DNA of 62,439 nucleotides from assembly GCF_016019935.1 (NCBI RefSeq), contig NZ_JAECMT010000001.1, positions 1,120,334-1,182,772 of the forward strand, given 5' to 3'. The notes beneath the pieces are model-generated. The model worked only from the letters and a program-made list of their open reading frames with translations, was not told the origin of the DNA and did not search any database. Positions 45,768 through 54,391 of this stretch are shown here, piece by piece. The position numbers were made by a program, and so were the translations under genes. Every line of letters starts with the position of its first letter. Position 1 is the stretch's first letter. This DNA is from Paenibacillus sp. GSMTC-2017 (GTDB taxonomy: Bacteria; Bacillota; Bacilli; Paenibacillales; Paenibacillaceae).

Positions 45768-46872
45768 TGCTGGTTTGTTGGAAGAAAAAGATATATATGA
45801 GCGTATGACTATAGAAGGAAAAAGATTGGGCATACAAGTACTCGTATTCACTCCCCAAGACGTTAATTACAACAATAACCGAATACTTGCCTTATTCTAT
45901 AACCCAGAAGCGGGAACATGGAAAAAAAAGTGGACTCCTCTCCCAGAGCTCATATTCGACCGATGCAGAATTCAGAAATCTCACCGTTACGATCAATTGC
46001 TTAAGTTTCGCGCCAAATATAACCATCTAAACTTCCTTAATCGCCCGCTTCGTAATAAGTGGGCGATTCATTCGATATTGTCCAAAGATGCCAAACTAGC
46101 ATCCTTTCTGCCAAAAACACGTTACATTGAAAAGGTACAAGACGTACATGATATGCTACGCGTCCACTCGCTACTTTATTTAAAGCCAGTAAACGGAACT
46201 GGTGGACGCGGTATATTTCGAATAGAAAGAGTACGTGACGGAACGCTTCTTATCCAAGGAAGAGATCAATCCCGTCACATTATTAAGCCACAACGAATGA
46301 GCAGTAATCGACTAAACGATTATCTAAACGGATGGGATTTGAAGGAAAATCGTTATATCGCGCAGCAAGGCATTCAACTAAAACTGCCGAATGGACGTGT
46401 CCACGATTTTCGATTATTAGTACAAAAGGATGGTAGTGGCAAGTGGCGTGTTACTGGCTGTGCTGGTCGCGTCGGAGCCCCCGAAAGTATTACAGCAAAT
46501 TTGCATGGTGGCGGTAGAGCCGTTAAAATGGATCAATTGCTTCGGGAATGGATCAATGATGAACAAAAAATTAGTAGCATTAAAGCGGATGTGGATAGTT
46601 TCGGTGTAAACGTGGCGACTTATCTGGAGCTATGTTATGACGCCCTGTGTGAGCTTGCTATCGATATCGCCATTGATCGCAATGGTCGAATATGGATGAT
46701 AGAAGTGAATCCAAAACCTGCGCGTGAAGTGTTTAAACGTGCTGGGGAAAACGACGTTTATAGAACTGCAATAGCAAGACCACTTGAGTATGCTCTTTGG
46801 AAATATAAACAAAGTGGGAAAAGCGACAAAACATTCGTTTCCAACAAAATCGCTACAAAAAAAGATGATTGA
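45724..46872 (+). CDS. YheC/YheD-family ATP-grasp protein 5 (short form)
   Basis: A 382-residue short paralog from ATG 45724 (MTQPILGILTLYLND), with AAAGGGGA seven bases upstream; it starts within the GNAT gene. The motifs are KPVNGTGGRGI (154-164), HDFRLLVQK (227-235), CELAIDIAID (309-318, Cys in place of Gly) and EVNPKP (327-332). It shares the NLHGGG motif (259-264) and an RPLEYA C-terminal motif with gene 2, suggesting these two form one subgroup. It is last in the cluster and a strong terminator follows. Confidence 0.9.
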   Translation: MTQPILGILTLYLNDAGLLEEKDIYERMTIEGKRLGIQVLVFTPQDVNYNNNRILALFYNPEAGTWKKKWTPLPELIFDRCRIQKSHRYDQLLKFRAKYNHLNFLNRPLRNKWAIHSILSKDAKLASFLPKTRYIEKVQDVHDMLRVHSLLYLKPVNGTGGRGIFRIERVRDGTLLIQGRDQSRHIIKPQRMSSNRLNDYLNGWDLKENRYIAQQGIQLKLPNGRVHDFRLLVQKDGSGKWRVTGCAGRVGAPESITANLHGGGRAVKMDQLLREWINDEQKISSIKADVDSFGVNVATYLELCYDALCELAIDIAIDRNGRIWMIEVNPKPAREVFKRAGENDVYRTAIARPLEYALWKYKQSGKSDKTFVSNKIATKKDD

Positions 46873-46921
46873 AATGCTTCGTCAAATTTTTTTTCTGAGT
46901 AAATGACAAAATGAAAAATTA

Positions 46922-46976
46922 GCTCGGTCTCAAAAGCAAATTACTCTGCTAATGAGACCGAGCCGCCTGCCTTTTT
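46922..46976 (+). terminator. Terminator of the YheC/D cluster
   Basis: Perfect stem GCTCGGTCTCA / TGAGACCGAGC (46922-46932 and 46953-46963), then a T-run at 46971-46976. Confidence 0.88.
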
Positions 46977-47024
46977 TATATTAAACTCTTTAGACAATAC
47001 AATTCATATGAATAGTACCTAAAA

Positions 47025-48275
47025 TCAAAACGGCTTCATGCCAAGCGTATCTACTTTTTCACCTGTAATATCTACACCCATCGTCTTCGTAATATCGCGG
47101 TAATGTCCAGCGCGTCTTTTTACTGAACTGCCTTCAACCTCACCTAAGTTTGCCTCTAATCCGTTAAGCACCATAATCGTAATACCGAATCCTGGTTGAC
47201 TTAACCCCTTAGCAATGTCCGCTTTTGAAGGTTTCCACTTATTGATAATGACATCATGAGCAGATGGCTTCGGATCTTGTGGTGTCATCCAAAATAGAAT
47301 TGCTGTCATGAATCCAACTTTTCCATCCGCAGAAACAATTTCAGGGTTTTTGAGCAGCACATTTTTGTCGCCATAGATGATTGAGCTAAATAATCCGTAG
47401 TTGAAATTCCAGCTAAGCATAATTGGACCACGACCATAATACCGTTTGTCTTTCACACCTGGATACAATGCAGCACTTGCCTCATCAACGAAAGCTGACG
47501 TGTTAACGCCCGTTCTACCTGCAATGTTTTCATTCCAGAACAGACCCCATTTGAGTTCTCCGCCAGGTGCGGTTGACCAGCCGCCACCCGTTTCATGTGC
47601 AAGGTTAGCAAGGAATGCTGCAAGCTCACGCTTACGATCTTTCTTAAATCCTTCCTTCAGGAACGTTCCAAAATCAATGATAACGGTTACAATTTCTTGT
47701 TTCTTATTTTTCGCTGAATTAAAATCACTAGAACGACTTACTAATGTTTCAATTCTGGCATCTTTGTCTAATCTATTGATCTCCTGTACACCAGGGCTAC
47801 CTTTGCGGTGACTGATTTTCAGTTTGATGTTCGCAACTTCGGTAACAGCATCAATCAGATTACTGTAAGAGAAATAATCTTTTTGATCAGCTTTGAAATA
47901 TTCTTTACCTTTAGCAATCTCATACCATGCTGGGGAGCCCAACCGATTCGGGAATAACGCCTCGTAGTCCTCTAAAGAGAGTAATTCCTTAACCGCTTTG
48001 ACCGCTTGATCTGGCTTATAATCCGGGTCGATTCCGTCCCACTCTTTCTCAATGTTGCTTCGCGTTAGAAATCGATTTTCACCTACGGTAAGTAGGCTTC
48101 CTTGGAAATTAGCTTTACCCGATTGCTCTGCTGCAAATTGCACGTTTTGATACTTGCCATTCGAGGATGATGCCGCCGATGCTGTAATCGGCGTTACGAG
48201 AAGGGCGACTCCAACTGAAAAGCAGATTGTGCGATGAATAAACCTACCGGATAACAGCTTGCTCCATTGTGGCAT
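47025..48275 (-). CDS. Secreted GH19 chitinase
   Basis: A 416-residue protein with a Sec signal peptide (hydrophobic core about residues 17-31, cleavage near ASA-A at 34). The C-terminal half is a GH19 catalytic domain: FLANLAHETGGGW carries the catalytic Glu near residue 226, and DKRYYGRGPIMLSWNFNYG is the family's second signature. Residues 40-190 show no domain that I recognise. It would hydrolyse chitin or a related beta-1,4-linked GlcNAc polymer outside the cell, which fits with nagBA for using the sugar. It lies tail to tail with the YheC/D cluster. Confidence 0.88.
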   Translation of the reverse strand: MPQWSKLLSGRFIHRTICFSVGVALLVTPITASAASSSNGKYQNVQFAAEQSGKANFQGSLLTVGENRFLTRSNIEKEWDGIDPDYKPDQAVKAVKELLSLEDYEALFPNRLGSPAWYEIAKGKEYFKADQKDYFSYSNLIDAVTEVANIKLKISHRKGSPGVQEINRLDKDARIETLVSRSSDFNSAKNKKQEIVTVIIDFGTFLKEGFKKDRKRELAAFLANLAHETGGGWSTAPGGELKWGLFWNENIAGRTGVNTSAFVDEASAALYPGVKDKRYYGRGPIMLSWNFNYGLFSSIIYGDKNVLLKNPEIVSADGKVGFMTAILFWMTPQDPKPSAHDVIINKWKPSKADIAKGLSQPGFGITIMVLNGLEANLGEVEGSSVKRRAGHYRDITKTMGVDITGEKVDTLGMKPF

Positions 48276-48607
48276 GAACAGGTCTCCTTTTAATAAAAAA
48301 ATTCATTGCTTTTCCAATTTAAACATTGCCGTTTCAGTTGTACATAGAGCCAAACACATGCTCACAAAGACATGTTTGCCTTAATCCGATTAATTTCTCG
48401 GGCCCTGCATGTGACTTACTGAGGATGCTATTTACATACCTTTTGTCGAAACGACCGGATGTGCCTGCCATACTCTCGATCAACAGAACTAGTTATGCTA
48501 CCTGCCCAAGCAGGTCGATAGAAGCAAAAAAAATAACTGTCGATTAGTTCTCGACAGTTATAGTGCAATATTTTATATACATCAAATAATAGGTTCGCTT
48601 AAAGCAG
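48276..48607. other. Gene-free stretch upstream of the chitinase
   Basis: About 330 bases that contain the HAD-gene terminator (48533-48561) and a short CCTGC/GCAGG hairpin near 48501-48514. The rest presumably holds the chitinase promoter, which I cannot place. No credible small gene was seen. Confidence 0.5.
48533..48561 (-). terminator. Terminator of the HAD hydrolase gene
   Basis: Perfect 11-base stem ATAACTGTCGA / TCGACAGTTAT (48533-48543 and 48551-48561), followed on the minus strand by a run of eight Ts. Confidence 0.92.
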
Positions 48608-49282
48608 TTACCCCTTCAAAAGTTCTCTAAAATCTACCATTTGCACATCTGCATCCGCAAGTTCTGACTCTCGTCCATATCGTGCATATGCGCAGCCAAT
48701 TGTCTTAAGTCCGTTAGCTTTACCCGCCTCAACATCCGATGAACGATCACCTACCATCCAAACCTCTTCAGATGTTAAGTTATGATCCTTCAGCAATAAT
48801 GCGACTAAGTCAACCTTGCTCGCTGTTTCATATTCCCCTGCACTATAGATGCCTGTGAACAAATGGGATATCCCTTTGTACTGAGCCACTCCTTTTACAT
48901 AGTCTTCTAACCCATTACTTGCAACAAACAGTTGTATACCACGATCATTCAATTTATGTAACGTTTCCTCTACATATGGGTACAGCTCACCTTCACCAGC
49001 TGCAAGCCCCTCTAGTTCATATTGCAAAAGAAGAACATCTGCCCTTGCACGTGCTGCTTCAGTACTATTGGGCATCAGTTGCTTCCATATATCTTCAAGA
49101 ATCATGCCAAGACAAGCTAGAAGTTGGTCTACTGGGGGTGTTTCCTCCATGTACAACTCTTCTTCACGCAGTGTCCGAAATACGCGTTCATGTACTCCAA
49201 TTAAAAGGGTATCCGTCTCAAACAACGTACCATCCATATCAAAAATGACAGCTTTAGGTTGTATAAACTTCTCTTTACTCAT
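48608..49282 (-). CDS. HAD-family hydrolase, phosphoglycolate phosphatase-like
   Basis: A 224-residue HAD phosphatase from ATG 49282 with AAAGGA upstream; the earlier ATG 49318 has none. HAD motif I is FDMDGTLFETD (residues 13-23), motif II lies in FVASNG, motif III is the Lys in SKVDLVALLL, and motif IV is MVGDRSSDVEAG near 175. The four-helix cap between motifs I and II is of the PGP/beta-phosphoglucomutase type. The substrate is uncertain. Confidence 0.88.
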   Translation of the reverse strand: MSKEKFIQPKAVIFDMDGTLFETDTLLIGVHERVFRTLREEELYMEETPPVDQLLACLGMILEDIWKQLMPNSTEAARARADVLLLQYELEGLAAGEGELYPYVEETLHKLNDRGIQLFVASNGLEDYVKGVAQYKGISHLFTGIYSAGEYETASKVDLVALLLKDHNLTSEEVWMVGDRSSDVEAGKANGLKTIGCAYARYGRESELADADVQMVDFRELLKG

Positions 49283-49367
49283 CCAGTTACCGTCCTTTCT
49301 CTCTAATGCTCTAATCATACTGGACGGATACTAGCACCGCAACTTTAACTGATTATAAATCTATACG

Positions 49368-49658
49368 TTAATCCCCTCTACGCCAAGCAATAAGCGCTAC
49401 TCTTGCAAGCCCATAAATACCCAAGTATGCACCGCTAATCAAAAAGGCTGGATTCATAAGCACACTATGTACTTCCGTCATAAACACTGTCCCGTCTAAA
49501 TTGGTACGTAAAACGGCGGTTGCTGCATTGATTGAAAAAATAAATATAGCTAAACAAGCTACCCAGTCGAACAATTGTCTTGCTCTTTCCATTTTACTGC
49601 TTAGTACAGCAATTACTGTTGATAAAAGCACAAGTACAACACTAACGACAACAATCAT
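49368..49658 (-). CDS. Small membrane protein of unknown function
   Basis: A 96-residue protein with three predicted membrane helices (about residues 1-20, 29-49 and 67-90). GAGGTG precedes ATG 49658. No family is recognised. It follows on the same strand as, and about 85 bases from, the HAD gene. Confidence 0.7.
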   Translation of the reverse strand: MIVVVSVVLVLLSTVIAVLSSKMERARQLFDWVACLAIFIFSINAATAVLRTNLDGTVFMTEVHSVLMNPAFLISGAYLGIYGLARVALIAWRRGD

Positions 49659-49872
49659 CTTTACTCACCTCTTCGTGTTAGCTTGGCTAATATTGCAACA
49701 ATATAAACCTAATATCTCTACAAAAGGTTTGTATTAAAATGGATGCCATTGAATAGATACTACTTATGAGCAGGGTGTAAACTATTGATTAAATGATGTT
49801 AATATGTCACACTGATTTGTGGACAATAAGGTAACAATAATCCTCGTATAGAAAGGATGTGACAGTATAGCT

Positions 49873-50667
49873 ATGACTAAATGGCTACTACGCTCTATGA
49901 CAGAGCTAAGTTCACGTAAATGGATCTCTAGAATAACTGGAACGTTTGCACAATCATCTGCGAGCCGCCACTTTATTCCCCGTTTCGCCAAGCTGTACGG
50001 CATTTCGATCGAGGAAGCAGAGAAGGAACTTGCTCAGTACAGATCATTAAATGAATTTTTCACTCGCAGGCTGAAGCCGGGGATGAGAACTATACATAAT
50101 GGTACGAATGCGCTTGTTAGTCCCGTTGATGCACTTATAACAGGTGCAGGGGAAATTAAAGCAGGCACAATTGTCAATGTTAAAGGTCAGGATTACACCA
50201 TCGAAGAGCTACTGAACGGATCACCACGCACAGCAAGTTATCGGAATGGTTATTATATGGTCCTCTACTTAAGCCCGACAGACTACCATCGTATTCATGT
50301 TCCTGTAACCGGAGAAGTTGTAGAACGCGAGCATATTAAAGGTAAGGTATATCCGGTTAACGACTTCGGACTGCGGCATATGAAGCGAGTGCTTAGTCGT
50401 AATGAACGACTGATTACGTATATTAAACATAGTTGCGGCGAAGCTGCTGTTGTAAAAGTAGGCGCAATGAATGTCAGTAGTATCAAGTATGTACAGCCGA
50501 TGCATGAATCTGTTGAAAAAGGTGATGAACTTGCCTTTTTCGAATTTGGTTCAACGATTGTTTTAGTGCTTGAAGACAATACTTTCTCCCCACGCGAAGG
50601 TTTGCAAACGGGAATGAAAGTTAAGATGGGCGAATATTTAGGGGAACTATGTGAGACCGAGAAATGA
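49873..50667 (+). CDS. psd: Phosphatidylserine decarboxylase proenzyme
   Basis: A 264-residue membrane-associated enzyme making phosphatidylethanolamine. It self-cleaves within FGST (residues 225-228), a variant of the usual LGST, so that Ser227 becomes the pyruvoyl group. Asp86 in VSPVDA and the histidines of DYHRIHVP (139 and 142) fit the rest of the self-processing triad. The ribosome binding site (GAAAGGATGTGA) is somewhat distant from ATG 49873. pssA is not adjacent, unlike in Bacillus. Confidence 0.95.
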   Translation: MTKWLLRSMTELSSRKWISRITGTFAQSSASRHFIPRFAKLYGISIEEAEKELAQYRSLNEFFTRRLKPGMRTIHNGTNALVSPVDALITGAGEIKAGTIVNVKGQDYTIEELLNGSPRTASYRNGYYMVLYLSPTDYHRIHVPVTGEVVEREHIKGKVYPVNDFGLRHMKRVLSRNERLITYIKHSCGEAAVVKVGAMNVSSIKYVQPMHESVEKGDELAFFEFGSTIVLVLEDNTFSPREGLQTGMKVKMGEYLGELCETEK

Positions 50668-50716
50668 CTCAGGCAGCAGTCATTAACGATTAGGAAAAGT
50701 TCTATCTAAGAAAATA

Positions 50717-50754
50717 AACTCAAGCATCGGTCAGGGAAGCCCGGTGCTTGAGTT
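50717..50754. terminator. Terminator after psd
   Basis: Stem AACTCAAGCATCGG / CCGGTGCTTGAGTT (50717-50730 and 50741-50754) with one G-T pair, then TGTTAT. It serves psd and possibly the convergent tatD relic. Confidence 0.78.
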
Positions 50755-50783
50755 GTTATAAGTAATTATTGCAGTTAACCGAA

Positions 50784-51275
50784 CTATAACTCTTCGAATC
50801 GAATTCCGAAAAACTCCGCCGCTGTATCCGCTGTTGCCTTAGCAACCTCTTCTGCTGGTCTACCGATACATCGTGCTACGGTTTGCAGAATATGCGGTAG
50901 GAATGCAGGTTCGTTCCTTCCATCCACTGGCTTTTCCTTTAAGTCTCGTGGAGTCAAAAACGGTGCATCCGTCTCAATCATAAGTCGATTGAGCGGAATC
51001 GTTCGAACAAGATCCCTCAAATGTTTGCCTCTCCGCTCATCACAAATCCAGCCGGTGATCCCGATATAGAATCCCATATCAAGATACGCTTTTAGCTCTG
51101 ACGGAGTGCCAGTGAAGCAATGAACCACCGCTTTTGGGACTTCATACTTCTTAACAATCGCTATAAAATCTGAAAACGCCTCCCGCTCATGTAGAAACAG
51201 CGGCATATTTAGTTCAATAGCCAAACGAATCTGCTCGGTAAACCATTTTCTCTGTACGTCCCGCGGTGAGAAATC
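50784..51275 (-). pseudogene. tatD: TatD-family DNase, N-terminally truncated
   Basis: Similarity to TatD begins abruptly at DFSPRDVQRKWFTEQ (51275) and continues through HEREAFSDFIAI, VHCFTG, GITGWICDERRG and LMIETDAPFLTPR to a normal C-terminus. Roughly the first 95 residues, including the D-x-H-x-H metal ligands, are missing. An in-frame TAA at 51291-51293 closes the frame just upstream, and there is no start codon with a ribosome binding site. The remaining 163 codons are intact, so the loss is recent or the fragment is tolerated. It is almost certainly not an active metallonuclease. Confidence 0.85.
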
Positions 51276-51402
51276 ACAAATAGCCCCTCTTTATCTTTGT
51301 ATGCCTCAACTATTTCTCTCTACTGACCAATAGTACACAACACTCCACATGTTTGAAATGATGCAACAGTCTTTCCTGTACATAGGGAGTTAATTCAAAA
51401 CA

Positions 51403-52188
51403 TTACCTTATTTCCGATGGACTTCGCCCAGTATATTGTTTAAACTGACGACTGAAGAAGAAGATATCACGATATCCGAGTGCATCTGCGACTTCCGTTA
51501 CGTTCATTCCTGCATGCATAAGCAAATGTTGTGCTCGCTCAATTCGAGTGCGAATCATATACGTCTGCACAGACATACCGATCATTTCCTTAAACTTCAT
51601 TGAGAAATATCTCGGCGACAATTGTGCTCTTGTAGACAGATCTTCCACGCGATGAGCAATACTTGGGTTCTGCCTTATGTAATTCGCTATCTCATGGATA
51701 GCTTCCGTTAGCTGGTTGCTCCCCTTTTTCTCTATTGGTGCTGCGTTGTCAGCACGCAGAAGCTGGATGAGCAGCGCTTTCAATACAAGCTTTGCCTCTT
51801 CCTCGGCTGCATAGGTTTGGACAAGAAACAGTCTTACATATCTCGAAAGCATATATTCAAAATCTACCGTGTCAGTTAACATGCGATATCGCTCTGGTAT
51901 AAGCTCTACAGGCTCATTGACTGCAAAGTGGATATAAGTTAAAACGAATGGCCTCTGAGGATGATGTGTCGCACTCGTGTAGTCGCCTGGCCGAAATAAA
52001 AAGCAACTTCCTGCACTAACCTTATAGTGAACCCCATTAACCTCGACTTCCCCTTCACCACTCCACACGTAAAATAGATCGAAGTTTGCCATCGGTTTTT
52101 CTCGTCTTGCCCATCTCCAGCTTGGCTCACATACAATTTTGGCGAATGCGGGCAACAGTCCCAATCTTTCTGGTGATAGCTCGAGCAT
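51403..52188 (-). CDS. AraC-family transcriptional regulator
   Basis: A 261-residue regulator with an N-terminal cupin ligand domain (YVWSGEGEVEVNG..GSCFLFRPGDY) and a C-terminal pair of helix-turn-helix motifs (about residues 160-255), ending in the signature IFFFSRQFKQYTGRSPSEIR. The start is ATG 52188 with GGAGGGAG upstream; a Met six codons earlier overlaps that site. It is divergent from the aminotransferase gene, which it may control. Its ligand is probably a sugar by family habit. Confidence 0.9.
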   Translation of the reverse strand: MLELSPERLGLLPAFAKIVCEPSWRWARREKPMANFDLFYVWSGEGEVEVNGVHYKVSAGSCFLFRPGDYTSATHHPQRPFVLTYIHFAVNEPVELIPERYRMLTDTVDFEYMLSRYVRLFLVQTYAAEEEAKLVLKALLIQLLRADNAAPIEKKGSNQLTEAIHEIANYIRQNPSIAHRVEDLSTRAQLSPRYFSMKFKEMIGMSVQTYMIRTRIERAQHLLMHAGMNVTEVADALGYRDIFFFSRQFKQYTGRSPSEIR

Positions 52189-52365
52189 TGTTAAATCTCC
52201 CTCCATAACAAATACGACTGAGCCCTGTTCTAAACAGGCCTCTCGAAACTCTTGTCCTCCTATTATAAAACATCATCACAATCATTCAACAGAAATCGTA
52301 AGATATGAAGAGTAGCAATATTCAGAAAAAATATGCAATTGAGAATGGCTTGCTTCCTGCAAAAA

Positions 52366-52374
52366 TGGTATAAT
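52366..52374 (+). promoter_or_regulatory. Extended -10 promoter of the aminotransferase gene
   Basis: TGGTATAAT is a full extended -10 element, about 50 bases before the start codon. The -35 region (near 52346-52351) is poor, as is usual for this promoter type. Confidence 0.6.
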
Positions 52375-52421
52375 ATCACGAACCTTAATGATACTATAAT
52401 GAATGATTTCGGAAGGATGGA

Positions 52422-53729
52422 ATGAAGTCCATGACCCTACTTGCTCAGCAATTAAATGAGACGTTGCAGAAGGATAGTCCCAACATCTTTGCCATGTTGT
52501 CAAACTTAGGCAAAGCAATCTATTTCCCGAAGGAGGGCATTCTTAGTCAGTCCGCTGAGGCGAAATCGAAAGCAACCAAGTTTAACGCAACAATCGGAAT
52601 CGCTACCGAAGGCGGACAGCCAATGCATCTTAAGCTCATTCAAGATACACTTAGCGCTTATAATCCTAAAGATTTATATGAATATGCACCACCAGGCGGC
52701 AAGCCGGAGCTTCGGAGCGCATGGCGTTCCAAGATGATTAAGGACAACCCGTCGTTAGAATCTGGCGGATTCGGAAATCCGATCGTGACGAATGCTCTGA
52801 CCCACGGCTTAAGCATCGTTGCTGACTTGTTCGCAGATCAAGGTGACGCTGTTGTCATTCCAAACAAAAACTGGGAAAACTACGAGCTAACTTTCGGCGT
52901 TCGCCGCGGAGCTAACATTGTTGAATACCCGCTCTATAATGAAGATGTACGATTCAATAGTGAAGGTTTGCGTGAAGCACTTCTTGCCCAGAAGGATAAA
53001 GGTAAAGCGATTGTTATCCTCAATTTCCCGAACAATCCAACTGGTTATACACCTGATCAGCAAGAAGGCGACGAAATTATTGCCGCTATCCGTGATGCTG
53101 CTGAAGCTGGCGTTAACGTTGTAGCGGTGACTGACGATGCATACTTCGGTTTGTTCTTTGAAAACTCACTTCAAGAATCGTTGTTCTCTAGATTAGCTGA
53201 ACTTCACCCACGTGTACTTGCTGTCAAAGTAGATGGCGCAACAAAAGAAGAATATGTATGGGGATTCCGTGTCGGCTTCATTACGTATGCCTCCCAATCT
53301 GCATCGACATTAGCAGCGTTGGAACAAAAAACACTTGGTATTATCCGTTCAACGATTTCCAGCGGTCCTCACCCTTCTCAAACTTTCGTATTGCATGCGT
53401 TGCAATCTCCGGAATTTGAAGGACAGAAAGCTGAGAAATTCGAGATTATGAAAGGTCGTGCCAATCGTGTTAAATCACTGCTAGACAGTGGACGATATGG
53501 CGATGTGTGGGGTTACTACCCATTCAATTCCGGTTACTTCATGTGTCTTAAGTTGAATAAAGTAACGGCCGAGGAAGTTCGTACTCATCTGCTAAATGAA
53601 TATGGTATTGGAACGATTGCCCTTGGAGAAACTGATCTTCGCGTTGCTTTCTCTTGTATCGAAGAAGAAGATCTAGAGGAGTTATACGACACGATTTATA
53701 AAGCAGTAACGGATCTTATTAAAGCCTAA
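52422..53729 (+). CDS. PLP-dependent aminotransferase, class I/II
   Basis: A 435-residue fold-type I aminotransferase. NFPNNPTGY near residue 205 is the family motif, with the PLP-contacting DDAYFG after it. The Schiff-base Lys is most likely Lys275 in VDGATKEEY, followed by the phosphate-binding Arg in WGFRVGF. It groups with aspartate/tyrosine-type enzymes but the amino acid is not predictable. GGAAGGA precedes ATG 52422; ATG 52431 is an alternative. A terminator follows, so it stands alone. Confidence 0.9.
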   Translation: MKSMTLLAQQLNETLQKDSPNIFAMLSNLGKAIYFPKEGILSQSAEAKSKATKFNATIGIATEGGQPMHLKLIQDTLSAYNPKDLYEYAPPGGKPELRSAWRSKMIKDNPSLESGGFGNPIVTNALTHGLSIVADLFADQGDAVVIPNKNWENYELTFGVRRGANIVEYPLYNEDVRFNSEGLREALLAQKDKGKAIVILNFPNNPTGYTPDQQEGDEIIAAIRDAAEAGVNVVAVTDDAYFGLFFENSLQESLFSRLAELHPRVLAVKVDGATKEEYVWGFRVGFITYASQSASTLAALEQKTLGIIRSTISSGPHPSQTFVLHALQSPEFEGQKAEKFEIMKGRANRVKSLLDSGRYGDVWGYYPFNSGYFMCLKLNKVTAEEVRTHLLNEYGIGTIALGETDLRVAFSCIEEEDLEELYDTIYKAVTDLIKA

Positions 53730-53746
53730 TTAGCCATTAATCAATC

Positions 53747-53790
53747 AAAAGCCGCCTACTTCAACTAGATTGTTGGGGTAGGCGGCTTTT
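53747..53790. terminator. Terminator of the aminotransferase gene
   Basis: Perfect 13-base stem AAAAGCCGCCTAC / GTAGGCGGCTTTT (53747-53759 and 53778-53790) with T-rich ends on both strands, usable by the convergent GNAT gene as well. Confidence 0.88.
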
Positions 53791-53810
53791 CTGATTAATT
53801 CGATGTTTGG

Positions 53811-54356
53811 CTATTTTCCATTCCATTCTTCTACCAGAATTCCATATACAATGTGGTCAACATAATGGTCATACAACCATTCTGCTTGTCTAATACGTCC
53901 TTCATTAACAAAGTTCAATCTTTCGGGAATACTACTGCTTTTTTTATTCCCTACCGCAACCCTAATTTCAACTTTATTTAAGTTTAACTCACTAAAAGCA
54001 TATTCGCTCAGCGCCTTAGCCACCTTGGTCATAATTCCATTTCCTTGAAATTCTTCTCCAAGCCAGTAACCTATATATGCTGTTTTGTTTGACCAATTTA
54101 TACTATTAAATCCTGCAACTCCAACTATTTCGCCTCTAAATAATATAACTGTATGCAGGCTATTATTTTCAGCGAAACCTTTTAAACATAGTTTGATATA
54201 CGCTGCTGTATCTTCTAGTTTTGTTGTAGTATCTAGCCAAGATAGCCATTCTCTTAGATAGTTTCTTGACTTATTTATTAATTCAAAAACTTTTTCTCCA
54301 TCCCTTAAACCTATGAGTTTTAAAGATAAATCCTCATCAATTTTATGTATAAACAT
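53811..54356 (-). CDS. GNAT-family acetyltransferase, RimJ/RimL type
   Basis: A 181-residue acetyltransferase. The N-terminal part (LRDGEKVFELINKSRNYLREWLSWLD) is typical of the RimL/YdaF subgroup, and the acetyl-CoA site lies in YWLGEEFQGNGIMTKVAKAL. The substrate could be a ribosomal protein N-terminus, an amino acid or a small molecule. Its codons are visibly richer in A and T than those of its neighbours, which hints at later acquisition. It is separated from the transporter genes by 35 bases. Confidence 0.88.
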   Translation of the reverse strand: MFIHKIDEDLSLKLIGLRDGEKVFELINKSRNYLREWLSWLDTTTKLEDTAAYIKLCLKGFAENNSLHTVILFRGEIVGVAGFNSINWSNKTAYIGYWLGEEFQGNGIMTKVAKALSEYAFSELNLNKVEIRVAVGNKKSSSIPERLNFVNEGRIRQAEWLYDHYVDHIVYGILVEEWNGK

Positions 54357-54391
54357 TACTCTCCCCCAATATGAAATACATTCGACATATT

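Noticed and set aside
51198..51224. TTG at 51224 as a functional start of a short TatD protein
   Set aside because: No ribosome binding site, TatD homology continues upstream of it, and the catalytic N-terminus would be absent.
52282..52518. 78-codon minus-strand open frame between the AraC and aminotransferase genes
   Set aside because: It overlaps the aminotransferase promoter and start region and has no ribosome binding site or recognisable domain.
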